Positions 46,610-59,035 are shown, counted from the stretch's first letter. The stretch: 64,000 bases of DNA from Sapria himalayana (GCA_029783825.1 JAREIK010003421.1:698802-762801); one strand, 5' to 3'. Notes: generated from the letters alone by a model not told the origin. Made by a program: numbers and translations.

Positions 46610-47779
46610 ATTTCACCAAAGGATGGGAAAATTGACACAAAATGACTTAAATATATATTTCTTAGAAATTTCAATACTAAAAGATGATATAAATATTTTT
46701 TTATTAAAAATAAATAAAATTTTAATAAGTATAAACATTATCTTTTGTGAGCATTAGTTATTTTTCAATGAGACAATAATAAGGTGAGCATCCATATGAT
46801 ACATCTACCCGCATTCATTTTTCTTAATTCTCAATACTCCCACTTGCACCTTTAACTAGGAGATGAAGTCAATCATCTACTACATCAAAACTTGATAGTC
46901 CACATTAAAATTACAATACTAAAGAAACTTTTCCATGAGTTCAGATAATACAGTATTTGTTAAGATTGACTCATACTTTTAAAAATACTACATTTACTGA
47001 GGAATCATGACTTTATTTTGTGGTATCATTAATTTGGATTAAAAATAATACATCTACAAATGAGTCTGAGTATGTTCTATGAGATCATAGCTAGACTAAA
47101 GTTAGAATAACTACTAAAATCCAAGGCCACGACTTGGATCTTAGAGTCACAACCTATTGTTAGTAGTTGCAACTGGAGAACTATGCTTTGAAATTATTAT
47201 TTTAAAAGGCAAAAACACTAGGCAAGTTGATTTTATGTTCGTGAGTCAAAACATAAGTCTTGAGGCATGGAGAAATATACTTTTTGAGACTAATATTATA
47301 CTATCATTTAATATTTTAAATTATATAAAATATAATAAGTTTACATTGATGCTTATTAATATTTTAAATTTCCTATAGTCCAAAATTGAGCTTCTTGAAA
47401 TCATTTCATGAATGAGTTGTCACTCATTTCTAGATAGCTTGTTCTTAGAACAAGTGGCTCAATTTTTTATGTCTAAAGGCATTTTCAACTGGCCTTGAGG
47501 AGCACACCTATTAGCACCTTGATAACAGCTTTTTAAACAATATTTAAAGTCATGACATATTATGAAATCATGATTAAGCTCAAACTGTAATATATACTAT
47601 TAAATCGCAGCATAGAATAGGGATGTCACTACTCAACTTAAATTATAATATGTATTATAGTATTGTATTCATATTATGTGGTGTCGCATCTTCATTGTTG
47701 TTGCTATATATTTTATATTAATGTGATTAAAAACTTAAGGATTCAAGTTATGACTTTATCTTGTAATATTACAACATGA

Positions 47780-47873
47780 ATAAAGTTGAAACATATTTAT
47801 TATTAGATTAACTCTCAAAACCCCTAGATCCAGAACATCATTGTAGTTCCTAACAGTTTAACATTTGGTATCA
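47780..47873 (+). other. LTR end and primer site of a copia element
   Basis: The LTR-type sequence ends CCTAACAGTTTAACA at 47,863, followed by TT and TGGTATCA (47,866-47,873). A second, weaker TGATATCA lies 43 bp further on. The same ending recurs at 50,600-50,686. The LTR start was not found. Confidence 0.6.
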
Positions 47874-47939
47874 AAATGATTATCTTTGTTACCTAAAGTT
47901 CTAACAGTTGATATCATAGTCATGATTAAGTACAAAATT

Positions 47940-49222
47940 TGAAATATATCAATCTTTTGATCAGAGGATGGAGAGTTTAATGATTTCTAGAATTAAAATC
48001 GAAAACTTTATGAAAAATAATTTTGAGTTATAAAAATTGAATATATAAATTTTATTTATTAATAAAAATTATTAGTTCATAATTATAGATTCAAAAATAA
48101 TTATAAACGAATAGAAATCGGAGATATCATTTGTGTATATCGTTAACTGAGACAAAATAGATCAAAAAGTACACTGCTTGGTCTAACTATGTTTAAACAA
48201 ATGATATCTTAATGAATATTCCTAGAGAGAAAAATGAAATATTTGTGAAGTAAACTAGAAATGTTTTATCAGAATAAATCAATTATCAACAAAATATTCT
48301 TAGGAAAGAAATTTTACAAGTTATGTATTAAAGAGATTGACTCTTTTGTCTCATATCTATATGTATTTTAGATATTGATAAGTCGGTTGTTATTTATTAA
48401 TTGTGAGATTAGTAATAATGATAAAACTAAAACACTTTTCTATTAACTATCTGATTCATGGAATAATTTCATCACCATCATTAATAGATAAGTTAAAGAA
48501 ATATTATATGTGAGAGGGAGGACAATAAGATCAAGTGTGGATAAGCTGAAATTAAAATGTTAAAAATACAATTTAGTTGACACTTGAAGAAAAACTACCA
48601 AATAAGCTAATAAATCATGACAAGAAATTTTGGGGTCATGACCCAAGCAAATATTAGCTCAAGAGACAAGGAGCCATCACTAGTGAGGTTTTATATTTTA
48701 CAAAAGAATGTGTTGTTCATGTTAATGAGGACATCCAATTTATTGATACATACACATTACATGCATTACTCTTCTTCAAAGTTAATTTGCTCAGTATGAG
48801 TCATTTGATAAAAAAAAATATGATTATGAAAAATAACTCAATAATTATGATAGTCACAAACAGATTAAGATGTTATTGAATGAATAGAGAATCAAATACC
48901 TTTCAATAGTGATGCATGGTCCTAGTTTGAGTAAAAATTTAGTCTCAGTGAGTAAAAAATAACAGTGGGGCAAAATTTTCATGTGATAACAATCATTACA
49001 AGAAGATGCATGGAAAAAATAATAATGGCTTGAGAAACACGATGTAAAACCTTGTACAAACTACAAATAACCAACATCATGACTTTGGATAATGAGTTAT
49101 CAAGTTCTAAGATAAAGGAAAACACAATGTATGCAACATAGCCTATTCAAGGAAAACAAGTCCACTAAAAATATGGAGTCACGATATTAAAATATGATAT
49201 CATAACAAAATCAAGAGTGGAG
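47940..49222 (+). pseudogene. Copia gag and pre-integrase fragment, with polypurine tract
   Basis: Plus-strand traces of gag at about 47,960-48,520 in shifting frames (KIENFMKNNFELWKLN-like; then SDSWNNF followed by INRQVKE), matching the UBN2-type gag of copia elements. At about 48,905-49,060 the block VMHGPSLSKNLVSVSKK matches the GAG-pre-integrase motif VRHVPxLKRNLISVGQL. The polymerase is missing. At 49,207-49,222 AGAGTGGAGAATTGTG resembles the polypurine tract/LTR junction, so the interior is largely deleted. Confidence 0.6.
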
Positions 49223-49422
49223 AATTGTGAACATTGAGTTGAAATGAAAACATAGTAATGCAACACAAACTAGATGAAGTCAAAATATAAGTACAATGAT
49301 TAGAGTTGCAATTGTTTTACGACAAAGAAACTCAAAGTCATAAGTAAATATAAGATTGCAACTAAAGAATAAACAACCTACAACAAATGTGGTGTCATGA
49401 AAAATAAATCAAAGGCCCTGAT

Positions 49423-49879
49423 CAAAGTTTTTAAAGACAAATAAGGTAAGATATTTTTGTGTTCATAAAATAAGACATACACCTCGAGACGTTAAGGTGT
49501 AATTTTTTTGTAGCGATGTAAGATACAAATTTAATAAATTTTATATTTATTAAATTCTTAACTTTTATTTTATTTTTAATTTAATACTATTTATTAATTA
49601 ATACTATTATTCAATTTTAATAAATTTTAATAATTTGTTAAATAAATTTTTTTAATTTGCCTTTGCCCTTGCCCCTGCCGCTCTCCCCTCTCCTCTACTC
49701 CATGGAAAGCTCTATGGAGCTTCGTAGAGCTCCATCGTGGAGCTCTAGTGAGCTCCACGATGAAGCTTAACAAGTTCCATAAAGCTCAAGGCATTTTTTT
49801 AACACCTTGAGACATTTTATGAAAGCCTCACTTTGAGGCAAGCATTAAGACGTTAATAAAAATGCCTTTAAAAACTATG
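49423..49879. mobile_element. hAT family B MITE (457 bp)
   Basis: Terminal repeats CAAAGTTTTTAAAGAC (left) and CATAGTTTTTAAAGGC (right, inverted). Flanking 8 bp are GCCCTGAT and GTCTAGAT (5 of 8 alike). Subterminal CCTCGAGACGTTAAGG and GCCTCACTTTGAGGC match family B. The core is rich in GAGCTC palindromes, like the core of the Mutator-like element at 9,077. Confidence 0.75.
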
Positions 49880-50599
49880 GTCTAGATAGAAGAATAGACA
49901 ACTCAAAGAAAATGTGATATCATGATAGGTGAATTTGAGATCTCAACAAGAGACCAAATTGACCATTAGAGATTTCAAATCACATGTAAATGTAAGATGA
50001 CGACAGGTAAGGAAATAATCCATTGGGAATTCAAAGTCACACTAGAGAAATTCAAGATCACAATTTCATTCCACTGGTAACACGAACTCTTCTAATGTAA
50101 AGGTAAACTAGATTGGTCATAAAGACTCTGATGAGACTGAAGCAATCAAGAAAACTCTTGCATTGAGGACATCTATAAGTCAAAGGCACCAATCTAAAAG
50201 ATATGAGAAAAAATGCATACCCTTGCTCTTCAAGTTATAGAAAAAAACTTAGCACTATGATGAAAGTAATAGCCACCAAAAATCCAATACAATGGGAACA
50301 AGCTAAAAAAATTTAGTACATCTAAGAGTCTTGTGAAGTTAGCTTGGAATACAAGGATGATTGAAATACATGAATTTGTATTGTCGAGACTTAAGAGCAA
50401 GAATTTTTACATTGTTATATAAAAACTTGTAAATAAAATATAATAAAAAAAATAAGATGTTGAATGTTGCTTTGCCGAAAAGCATATATAACAATAAAAA
50501 AAATCCTTCTTTCTCTCTTTCCTATCCCCTCATCTCCTCTGGTACAAATGTATTTTTTATATGAGATCTCATATTGTATGATATGTGTTTCATATATGA

Positions 50600-50686
50600 G
50601 AGTTTTGTTTGTGTTAGATTAACCATCGTTGAAATCCCTAAACCACAACCATTAATATGATTCCTAACATTTTAACATTTGGTATC
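50600..50686 (+). other. Second LTR end and primer site of the same copia family
   Basis: GTTAGATTAACC then CCTAACATTTTAACA (ending 50,677), followed by TT and TGGTATC at 50,680. The bases after it parallel the internal sequence after 47,873, so this is the start of another element of the family rather than the plain 3' LTR of the first. Confidence 0.55.
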
Positions 50687-50699
50687 TTAACAATTATCT

Positions 50700-51300
50700 T
50701 TGGTACATGAAGTTCTAATAATCTCTAACTAGTTTAACAGAGTTTAATTTGATGATGAGCCAAAAACTAAAATATTTGACTATTAGGAATAAAAATATAT
50801 ATTAGGACGAATAACTATACACAACTTACTTAGGCCAAAAATGAGTCTACCAAATAACTCCATGAGATCTCTTGTTATTGGCCCTTTAGGTCTTAACCTT
50901 CTAATTGGACTCATGAAGATAAAGAGAAGTACAGGGCACATAATCTCACATGTTTTATTATCATACAAACATTTTCTCTCTTTATTTACTTTGATTACTA
51001 CACTTTGTGGCACTAGCATATTCTGATCTCCTAAAATATTATCTCGCTTGAAATATTAAACTATGTTAGAAGAAATAGATAATATACTCCAATAAATTTA
51101 GGAATTAATATTATGATGTGTAAGAAGATCTATTGTTGCCCACAAGTTGGTTTTCACTAGTAGATCAATTTCAAATGGAAAGATAAATTATCTCAAGATA
51201 AAACTTTTTAGAAAATGAGTTCACTCAAAGATTTGATATTAATTATAAAAAAAATCTCTAATAGCTAAGATAGCTACCATACATATTCTTATTTCATGAT
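50700..51300. other. Intronic stretch, nothing recognised
   Basis: Follows the copia primer site but shows no gag-like coding. A GATGAGCCAAAAACTAAAATA phrase at about 50,754 recurs in altered form at about 44,720. Confidence 0.35.
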
Positions 51301-51307
51301 CAGTATC

Positions 51308-51620
51308 TAGATGTGTCACCTGGATGGCAGATGGGCCAGGCACAACCCACAACACAACATGGTTCAAAACCATACCTAAAAGTACCATGGTCCAACCCGA
51401 GGCAAGGCTTGAGCCATGTCAAGCCAATCTTTTTAGGCACAACATGGCAAGGCATGAGAATAGTGTATACCAATTTAGGCTAGGCTAGCCAAACTAGCTA
51501 GCCGAGTCCTGACCCAGGCTAGCCCAGAATAAACCAAGCTAGCTTGGCCTAACCCAGGCTCACTTGAACCAGCCAAGAACTAACCAGGCTGCCCCTTTTT
51601 AGAACTGTGCTGACATGACA
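51308..51620. mobile_element. hAT family A remnant
   Basis: Left end TAGATGTGTCACCTGGATGG at 51,308; the right end is probably ATGACACATTTA near 51,627. The interior has AACCCAGGCTAGCCC and CCAAGCTAGC repeats. No matching target duplication, so it is probably truncated or badly worn. Confidence 0.65.
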
Positions 51621-51629
51621 CATTTAATG

Positions 51630-54170
51630 ATAAATACCCTAATTACGAAAGACATTGTATGAATGAAAGTCACAAAGTATGATTTATAAGTTTTGACATT
51701 AAGACATTTTTTTGGTTACACATGCTTGTATGTATTTTTTTGTTTTTTCTAAAAGAGTTTTGATGACTGAATGATTTTACTTGTAAGTGAATAATATTTA
51801 AATTATGAGAAATATTAAATTGAGAATCACTCCACTAAAGAAGTATATTGTGTCATTATCCTAGACAAATAATTTTTGGAGACTCATATTTTTTTGATAT
51901 AAAAATTATTATATATGATAGAGGTTATTTTATCACAAGAAAAATATATAATTTTTTTTTTTTGTTTTTTTTATCTACTCTCCCCCAAAACTAAATTTAT
52001 ATTATTTCTTGAATCATATATTAGCCTTAGAGCTATAGGATAAGAGCAAATAAGACTCTCATTCTAAGAGCATGATAGAGAGGATGATACTCTATGGTGC
52101 ATATCCAACATCCATGAGGATCAAACTCATGACCCCATGATTAGCACCTAGCCTCCTGCAAACTAGACTATCATATTATTGGTAGAGAAGATTTGCAATG
52201 ATACACTTATACAAATCAACCTTTTGAGTTGAATTTCAACAAACACTCCTATTAATCTATGTGCACAATATTATATGATAAAACTCTCTCAATGAACTCT
52301 AATACTAAGGAAAATTTTTAAAAAAATAATTATCTAGCTATTATCATATTAAATTTAACCTATACAATTAATATAATTAATAATTTCTTAAAATATCTTC
52401 AACAAGTTAGCCCAAACACAAATCTTCACACACTAAAATATATGAAAAAGTCTATATAACCAACCAATATACTATCAGTTAGATATTTATTTTTCAAATA
52501 ATCACGAAATTATGACATTGATTAATCAACTATATAAATATTTTCTTTGAAGAAAATTACATATTCTAAAAAAAATTAAAAATAGCTTATATTTATATTT
52601 ATTCTTTACTAATTGTCACTATAAAGAATATTATCTCAGATCGAATGTTTCACAAACAGAAATAGCACATAGAATGAGAATATTACTACAACCTACATTA
52701 CAATCCAAGTTATAGGCCTCAACACGCTAGCCTAATGGGCATTATGATATGTTGTTTTCATTTTTATTACAATAGTATGGATGAAAGCACCCAACATATG
52801 ATATGCTCCAATTCAATTAACCTCTTAAACATGAGATTAGCTTATATACCTTTATATTGAGTGATTTCATTATATGTTATTTCCTTTTGACTTCTTTCTC
52901 AATATTAAGCAATTTATATAATAACTAAAATAAAAAAACTTAATTTATTTTGAATGAGAAAAAATTAATTTAAGCAAAAATAATCATCAATGAATATAAA
53001 ATTACATACAATGTTTTAGCATTAAGAATAAAAAATTATGGCATACTTTCCCATTTGACATATCTTATAATCTAGTTTTAAAATATTGTTTTAATAAGAA
53101 TAAAAAATTCTTAGTTCTTCATAAATGAATAATGAATTAAAAATAAATTAATAAACAAGAAATTATATTTAAACACTTGTAGATTTCCTAGCAGTAAAAA
53201 AGAACATATACAAGTCTTTCAATTTTAAAAAACAATATCCATAGAAAAAAATGTTAGTATTAAGTTATATACAAAATAACTCATACAAATTAACCACTTG
53301 GTACAATTAAAAATATATAAAACTCAAGATCAAAATAAACTATCAAGATCAACATTATCATATTTAAAGATTTTAAATGCTATGTTAGTAACTATTATAA
53401 TATTAAAAAAACAGAAAAAAATAACAAATAATGAATAATTACATATGATATTTATTGCTACCTCTCGCCCTAGCTCGCTTTGTCTCCTAGATAAACAATG
53501 AGGTATTTATCCACTATTTCTCAACCAACTTTATCCAACTAAGTGTTAGATTGTCCAATGATAAATCAATGGTCAAAAAGAAAAAGTGGAATCTCCAATG
53601 ATATAGCTACCAAACTCCACAAAGCTATCAAGAAAAGATAATAATATCATGGTGAAATAAATTTCTATGTCAAGAATATATAACAATATCATATCAATAA
53701 TAATTATGTCTACTTCTATTAAGTAGTTAAGAATGTCAACCAAATAAAGTATGTGAATCTATTTACTCTCTAATGTCTTAGAATCTTAATTTAATTCAAT
53801 AAAAGACTACATATATCTAACTAGTCCTATATAAATACATGGATAATACAAGTTCAAGTAACATCTTTCATGTTGTGCAAGATCTAAAAACAAATGATAC
53901 TTATGATTCAATATGATCTCATAACGCAATTAGTAAGAATCAATCGGTGTCTATAGCCTCTTCATTACCTTTTACTAAAAAACCACATACGAATAGAAGC
54001 ATTTATATTTTTAGGGCTGCTGGGCTCTTAACAAGCAGCCAATTATGTCCAGTTTTTTAAGTCCTAATTTTCAACTATTAATAATCAAAATTTTTAATTT
54101 TCTATCTAGTCTCACCACGTGATAGCAATAAAAAATTAAGCCACCAAATAGAGAAGAATATAAGCACAAC
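51630..54170. other. AT-rich intronic stretch, nothing firm recognised
   Basis: A phrase AATTAATAATTTCTTAAAAT at 52,377 recurs in altered form near 61,305, hinting at a dispersed LTR-type repeat. No coding frame of interest. Confidence 0.4.
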
Positions 54171-54179
54171 AAAAAAAAA

Positions 54180-54262
54180 CAGCAGCCCCCAAAAAACACA
54201 GCAGCCCCAAAAAACACAGCAGCCCCAAAAAACACAGCAGCCCCAAAAAAACACAGCAGCAT
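54180..54262. repeat. Tandem repeat, about 4.5 x 18 bp
   Basis: Units CAGCAGCCCCAAAAAACA. The Cys/Phe-rich minus-strand frames across it are artefacts of the repeat. Confidence 0.9.
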
Positions 54263-54561
54263 CACACAGAAACACAAGAGAACAACTGAACCACATCAGC
54301 CTCAAAAAAAAGACAGCAATCACTGAACAGTATTACAACACACTACCCAAACAACTCATTGCACCACTAGAGTACGTATAGCACCGCACTCATGACAACA
54401 TCATCTGCCCCAAACTAAGAAAAGAAGCACTCAACATCTCTTCCACGAAACCATAACAAAAGACGCATAATCTATCACATAATATATATCTTCACATAAC
54501 ACCATATCATGTATCATGCCCAAGAACACATCATGCACTATCTAGGATTGGCAGAATTATT

Positions 54562-54573
54562 GCTCTGATACCA
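54562..54573 (-). promoter_or_regulatory. Retrotransposon primer binding site (minus strand)
   Basis: GCTCTGATACCA on the plus strand is an exact complement of TGGTATCAGAGC. The base pair right after it, TGAACAGG from 54,574, would be the LTR end (read on the minus strand ...CCTGTTCA). The LTR would have to be shorter than about 210 bp, since thioesterase exon 1 starts at 54,785, or be truncated. Confidence 0.55.
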
Positions 54574-54784
54574 TGAACAGGATACACATAAGAACATGTA
54601 CAAAAGAAAGAAAAAACTCAGATAGAATCTTTAATCCTATATATAATAGGCAGAAATGATTATGTCAAACTACAAGGTGGATATTCTCATCATAAAAACA
54701 AATTACATAAATAAAAAATAAATATTGCAACAACATCAAATACACTTGAGAACAATAGCATCAAATATTAGAATGAAATATTAC

Positions 54785-54890
54785 CAAGAGCCTTGATCAC
54801 CAAGGTCATGCAGCCAAACTACAGTGGCCATATGTTTACCCATGGGCAGAATCTCATGAATATCTCCAAAATGGGGATTAGTTAAAGTAG
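54785..54890 (-). CDS. Thioesterase-like exon 1 of those found
   Basis: This 106-bp exon is preceded by the acceptor TTGGTGCAG and followed by the donor GTAATA. It starts with two bases completing a codon and ends with two bases of a codon. It encodes the first beta strands: ILPMGKHMATVVWLHDLGDQ. Family members read KGKHxATxVWLHGLGDNG, so the oxyanion-loop Gly of HG is here Asp. Because an acceptor precedes it, at least one further 5' exon is needed. Confidence 0.8.
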
Positions 54891-54899
54891 CTGCACCAA

Positions 54900-57470
54900 C
54901 AATAAAAATTGTATGATGTAAAATTTATTCAAATTAATCTAAATTGGGAAGTCCATAAAATTGAAACAAGAAAAGAAGCTAGAATGAAAGACAGTGAGGA
55001 TCAAGTGGCCAGATTATAACTTGTATATATAAATGACACATGCTACAACAATAAAAATCACTTTAAAACATGACATTAAAACCCACATCAACACCATAAA
55101 TTTACACTTCAACAATGATAATAAAAGATCTTACCCAAATTGCTTGACAATAAAAAACTACAATGCAATTTTAATGTCATTTTTTTTATTGATATTATTT
55201 AATAGCATCATAAGTCTTTAAGAATAACTCTTTAAAATTGAGCAGTAAAACTTATATTTTTTTTCTTTTCTATTGTTAGACATCTTATTAGGTATTTTTA
55301 AGTGTTATTATTCCTTTATTTGTTTATTTTTAGCTTAATTATTTGGTCAAACTATACATTTTGGATCATAATATTAGAGAAATGTTTATATTAGAGAAAC
55401 TATAGGTATTTTGGATCATAAGAAAACATACTAAAATAAGATATTTTGCCTGCTAGAATTATATAAATAAAAACTCATTCAATCTGATTCATTCAAATAT
55501 TTAGAATACTAATAAAATTACGATACAACATAATTTAATATACTTTATTACTTTAATTGATAATTATAGTCAATTTACTTTGCTTGACACCTAGTAAAAA
55601 CTCGTTTAATATATTTTAATGTCTAATAATTTTATTAGATATTATATCAATCATTCATCAAATTTCATGTACATATACATACTCATAAAATATAAGTATT
55701 TATCATGCAAGCTAGAACACTTCTCACTTGTTGAAACTTTATTTTGCAAGATATAATTTTAACTATATATTACCTAATCAAAACAAATATATTTTGTCCT
55801 TACATATTACATATCTTTCAAAACATATTTCATGAAAAGAAATTTTTGGCAATACTGGCTCTTTTTAGTATTTATCCTGAAAATAATAATATGGCACCAA
55901 ATAGATTAAAAAATATATTTTTATTATTTAATATAATGTCCTAAAATAAATACATGTTATTTGTCTAATACAAACATAATATCAGTTGATATTAAATATA
56001 TCATTATTCAGAAATACTTATTTTTTAAGTGAATCAAATAAAAATTTAGGAGTGACATAAGAATTTGTCTTTTCTTTGTTACTCTAGAGTCCTCTTTGAG
56101 CCTCTAAATAGAAGATAGTCGCTTCTGAGCCTCTAGTTAAGAAAAAGTATCACTCATCAATTATTTTTAAAATTTTTAGATCATAATATTATAAATCATT
56201 TTTGAAGAAAATATAAAACACATAAATTCTGAAGAATTTTTAGAAGTCTCTCCTAATCCAAATGAATTTGTTACCACTAAGTATATTTCAATCTAAACTT
56301 CAAATAAATTGGGAATAAAAAGATTGATTCACTCATGTCTTTATGTTTATTCTAGGAAAATAAACCTTATACTAACTATTCAAAATGAAGGAGAATCTTC
56401 TGATAAGTCAAATTATTCATCAACCAACTCTTCTAAACTTTATATACTAATTATTCTTCAAAACAAAAAAGAAAGTTATTAATAAATATTTATTATTAAA
56501 GTTTATTTCATGCTTAAGTCTCTTTATTTACCTCTTTTATTACTTATTTGATTATACTAATATACTCAAATTTCTTTCTAAAATATTATATTATCCACTA
56601 TAAAAGAGATAAACATCCTCCAATATAATAGAACATGCAAATTAGTACTTAATTTGTAAGTATATTCTTATTTTCTTCCTTCATATATCATATAGAGATA
56701 AACTGATATGATAATAAAAATATTTATACTTATAATTTCGTGAGCATCATATTTACACAATTAATATATGATTTCCTTTGAATCTTATTATATCAGTCAT
56801 AATAAAAAATAAATCATTAAACTATCATTATCTTACAAGTCATTTCTACTCATACATATCTCATAACTTATCTATATCATACACCATGATAACATATGAC
56901 TCACACAATAAAAGTAAAACAATTAGAAAAATATTTTATAAAATACTTGCACTAATTAAGACTAATTCTTCCAAGACAAAAGCATAATAAATTAACTTAT
57001 AAAAATATTCATGCTTATGACTTCATAAGTATCATATACGCATGATTAACATACCTCGATGTTAGGTTTTAATAAATAGACTTATCTCACATATCATAAT
57101 AAAAAGAATTATCATTTCATTCTTATCATTATGAGCAAGTATGACTCGTGCCTTACTTATCATCGTCTATTATGGTAATACGCACAAAATTTATTAATAA
57201 TAATACCTTAATTTCAATTCTATATAATTATCATTTCCATTAATATCCAAACAAAAAACAAAACTCAAACAAAAATTTCATTCATAAAATATCAATCACA
57301 CATAATAAAACACAATCCTAAATCTGAATTAAACTTAATATTAAAAAAAATCATACAAAATAATTGAAAAAATATCTAATAGAATTGAGAGTTATCAATA
57401 ATAACATTCACAATACTTAATTTTCATACATCAGATTTGCCCCTAAGGAGAGTTAAAATTCACTTTCTTA
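54900..57470. other. AT-rich flank upstream of exon 1; no start exon found
   Basis: Should contain, or lead to, the 5' exon of the thioesterase-like gene, but no matching coding piece was recognised. A roughly 290-bp diverged tandem duplication (about 56,700-56,985 and 56,990-57,200) shares TATACTTATAATTTCGTGAGC-type phrases. Otherwise nothing seen. Confidence 0.4.
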
Positions 57471-57481
57471 TGGGATTTATG

Positions 57482-57954
57482 TAGAGGTGTCTAACAGGCC
57501 CGGCTGGTCCGGTCCGGTCCGGCACGACACGACATGCTACAGTATCGTGCCCGTGCCCAGCACGACATGCTACAATGTCGTGCCCCGGCCCGGTGTGTCG
57601 TGCCAGCATTTGGGCACTAAACATAGACATGCACCAAACATGAGTAATACAAACCAATGCTCAACAGGCGAGGCTCACTGAGTCTCAAAAGGGCAAAGAC
57701 ATGCGATGGCCCGGCGATACGCCGCCGAAGTCCTATTTTTTTTTTAAAAATTAGAGTTTTGTCCGACCCAAATCGGGCCGAACCCAGTGATTTTTGAGCC
57801 ACAAGTCCATGTCAGGCCGGCAAGGAATGGTAACTATACTGGGCTAGGCACAAATGTTATAGTAACCATGTCATACATGACCCAGCACGGTAGCCCAGTA
57901 GGACTGCCTAAAACCAAGCCGAGTCGTGCCAGGCCAGCCCGTTTGACACCTCTA
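57482..57954. mobile_element. hAT family A element, non-autonomous (473 bp)
   Basis: Ends TAGAGGTGTCTAAC and (inverted) TAGAGGTGTCAAAC. The 8-bp duplication is GATTTATG / GGTTTATG (7 of 8) at 57,474-57,481 and 57,955-57,962. The arms are rich in GGCCCGG and GTCGTGCC motifs. No transposase. Confidence 0.9.
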
Positions 57955-57959
57955 GGTTT

Positions 57960-59035
57960 ATGCTTATGCATTATATTACTACTTCACTCATAAATCTTTC
58001 CTAGAATTAGATAAATTTTGGCTTACAAAATCTTAACTTCCAATTTTTTCATGTCTTTGAATTCTCTTTTCTAAATTCTTGATTTTTTTCTTTTATAATC
58101 GAATAACTTAAGTGTAACCCTTGAGTTGAAAGTCACAACTTTATTCTCTAACTTTAGAATATCATTGTATTGAGAATGAAAATGAATACATATTTAATAT
58201 TTAGAACATAAATTCATAGCATTGTGAATAAATCATAATCATAGTCTCTCTCTTATATCAAATAATCAATGGGCTGATAATAACCGTGATTACTCCTTAT
58301 ATTACTGAAATACAAAATGACAAAGTTGAGAATTAGTCATAAATTTAGTTTCACTCTTGCATCTAATTATCATAATTCTAAGAATGACCGTTGCAATAAA
58401 TTTTATCTAGGTAACACAAAATCATGACGTTGGAACTTGGAAAGACATAGCTTTGGTCTCTCTTACATCAGATGACTGAGATGCTAAGAATAGATCGCAG
58501 ATTTGATCATTTTGAAGAGCAATCACAGCCTAAAAATTAGTCTAACTCACAAATTGCTCTTTAAAACTTTCTATTACTATATATCATGGTATTAGAGTAA
58601 TGGATATTGTGACATAAAATTAATATTACATGCAGTAAAAAATATTACTAGCTCCTTTGATAGCTACAACAAAATTTTAAACCTAATATAATATATTATA
58701 TAATAAAATAATTATATCAATAAGATAGTAAAGTCATAATATATAAAAAGTATCATAACTATCTATATAAAATTTTAGCTAAAATGGATGTCAAGATTAT
58801 TATATAGCTTAATAATGTATAATAAAATCATAATAAGTAATATTATAACTTTATATAACTTTATATAACTTTACACTCTACCCCTTCTCAATAATCCATC
58901 AAATCTCTATTTTACATAAAACTCATACAATTTTAATATTATTGATTATAATCTATCAAAAATCATAATCTAGTATAATTATTCATTTTAAATATTTATC
59001 AAAATAATTACTTTTATTTGATATTTAACATACAA
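57960..59035. other. AT-rich stretch, nothing recognised
   Basis: No gene, repeat border or low-AT block seen. At 59,038-59,117 a GTCATGCAAGG...GATACCTCTA string may be a worn family A right end. Confidence 0.4.

Larger units (their letters stand above)
37262..54784 (-). other. Giant intron 1 of the thioesterase-like gene (17.5 kb)
   Basis: Bounded by donor GTAATA at its 5' end and acceptor GGGCAG at its 3' end. It holds a 426-bp tandem array, at least five hAT elements of three families, copia fragments at 47.9-50.7 kb, and AT-rich filler. No other host gene was recognised inside it on either strand. Confidence 0.7.
19791..54890 (-). pseudogene. Acyl-protein thioesterase-like gene with giant introns, probably non-functional
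   Basis: Eight exons of a plant acyl-protein thioesterase / carboxylesterase (alpha/beta hydrolase, normally about 250 residues, removing acyl groups from proteins or small esters in the cytosol) lie in order on the minus strand: 54890-54785, 37261-37225, 24712-24643, 24447-24343, 24259-24125, 24032-23953, 20079-19989 and 19905-19791. All borders are AG/GT and all phases join. Recognisable blocks in order are VVWLHDLGD, IKWICPTAPSRP, GLDAAAKHVSNLL, GIGGFSMGAAT, SLPILLCHGK, SDNVV and the C-terminal WLTS. The Ser, Asp and His of the triad are present. Exon 5 lacks about 13 nt of the VVGLSGWLPC loop, which shifts the frame, and HGLGD has become HDLGD. A start-codon exon upstream of 54,890 must exist but was not seen. 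Family identity is firm; loss of function is an inference. Confidence 0.8.

Noticed and set aside
2411..54262. Short tandem repeats considered as CRISPR arrays
   Set aside because: Units are directly adjacent, without unique spacers, in plant-type DNA.
54071..54323. Two Cys/Phe-rich minus-strand frames resembling a membrane peptide
   Set aside because: Translation of an 18-bp tandem repeat; 18 is a multiple of 3, so the frame repeats by necessity.
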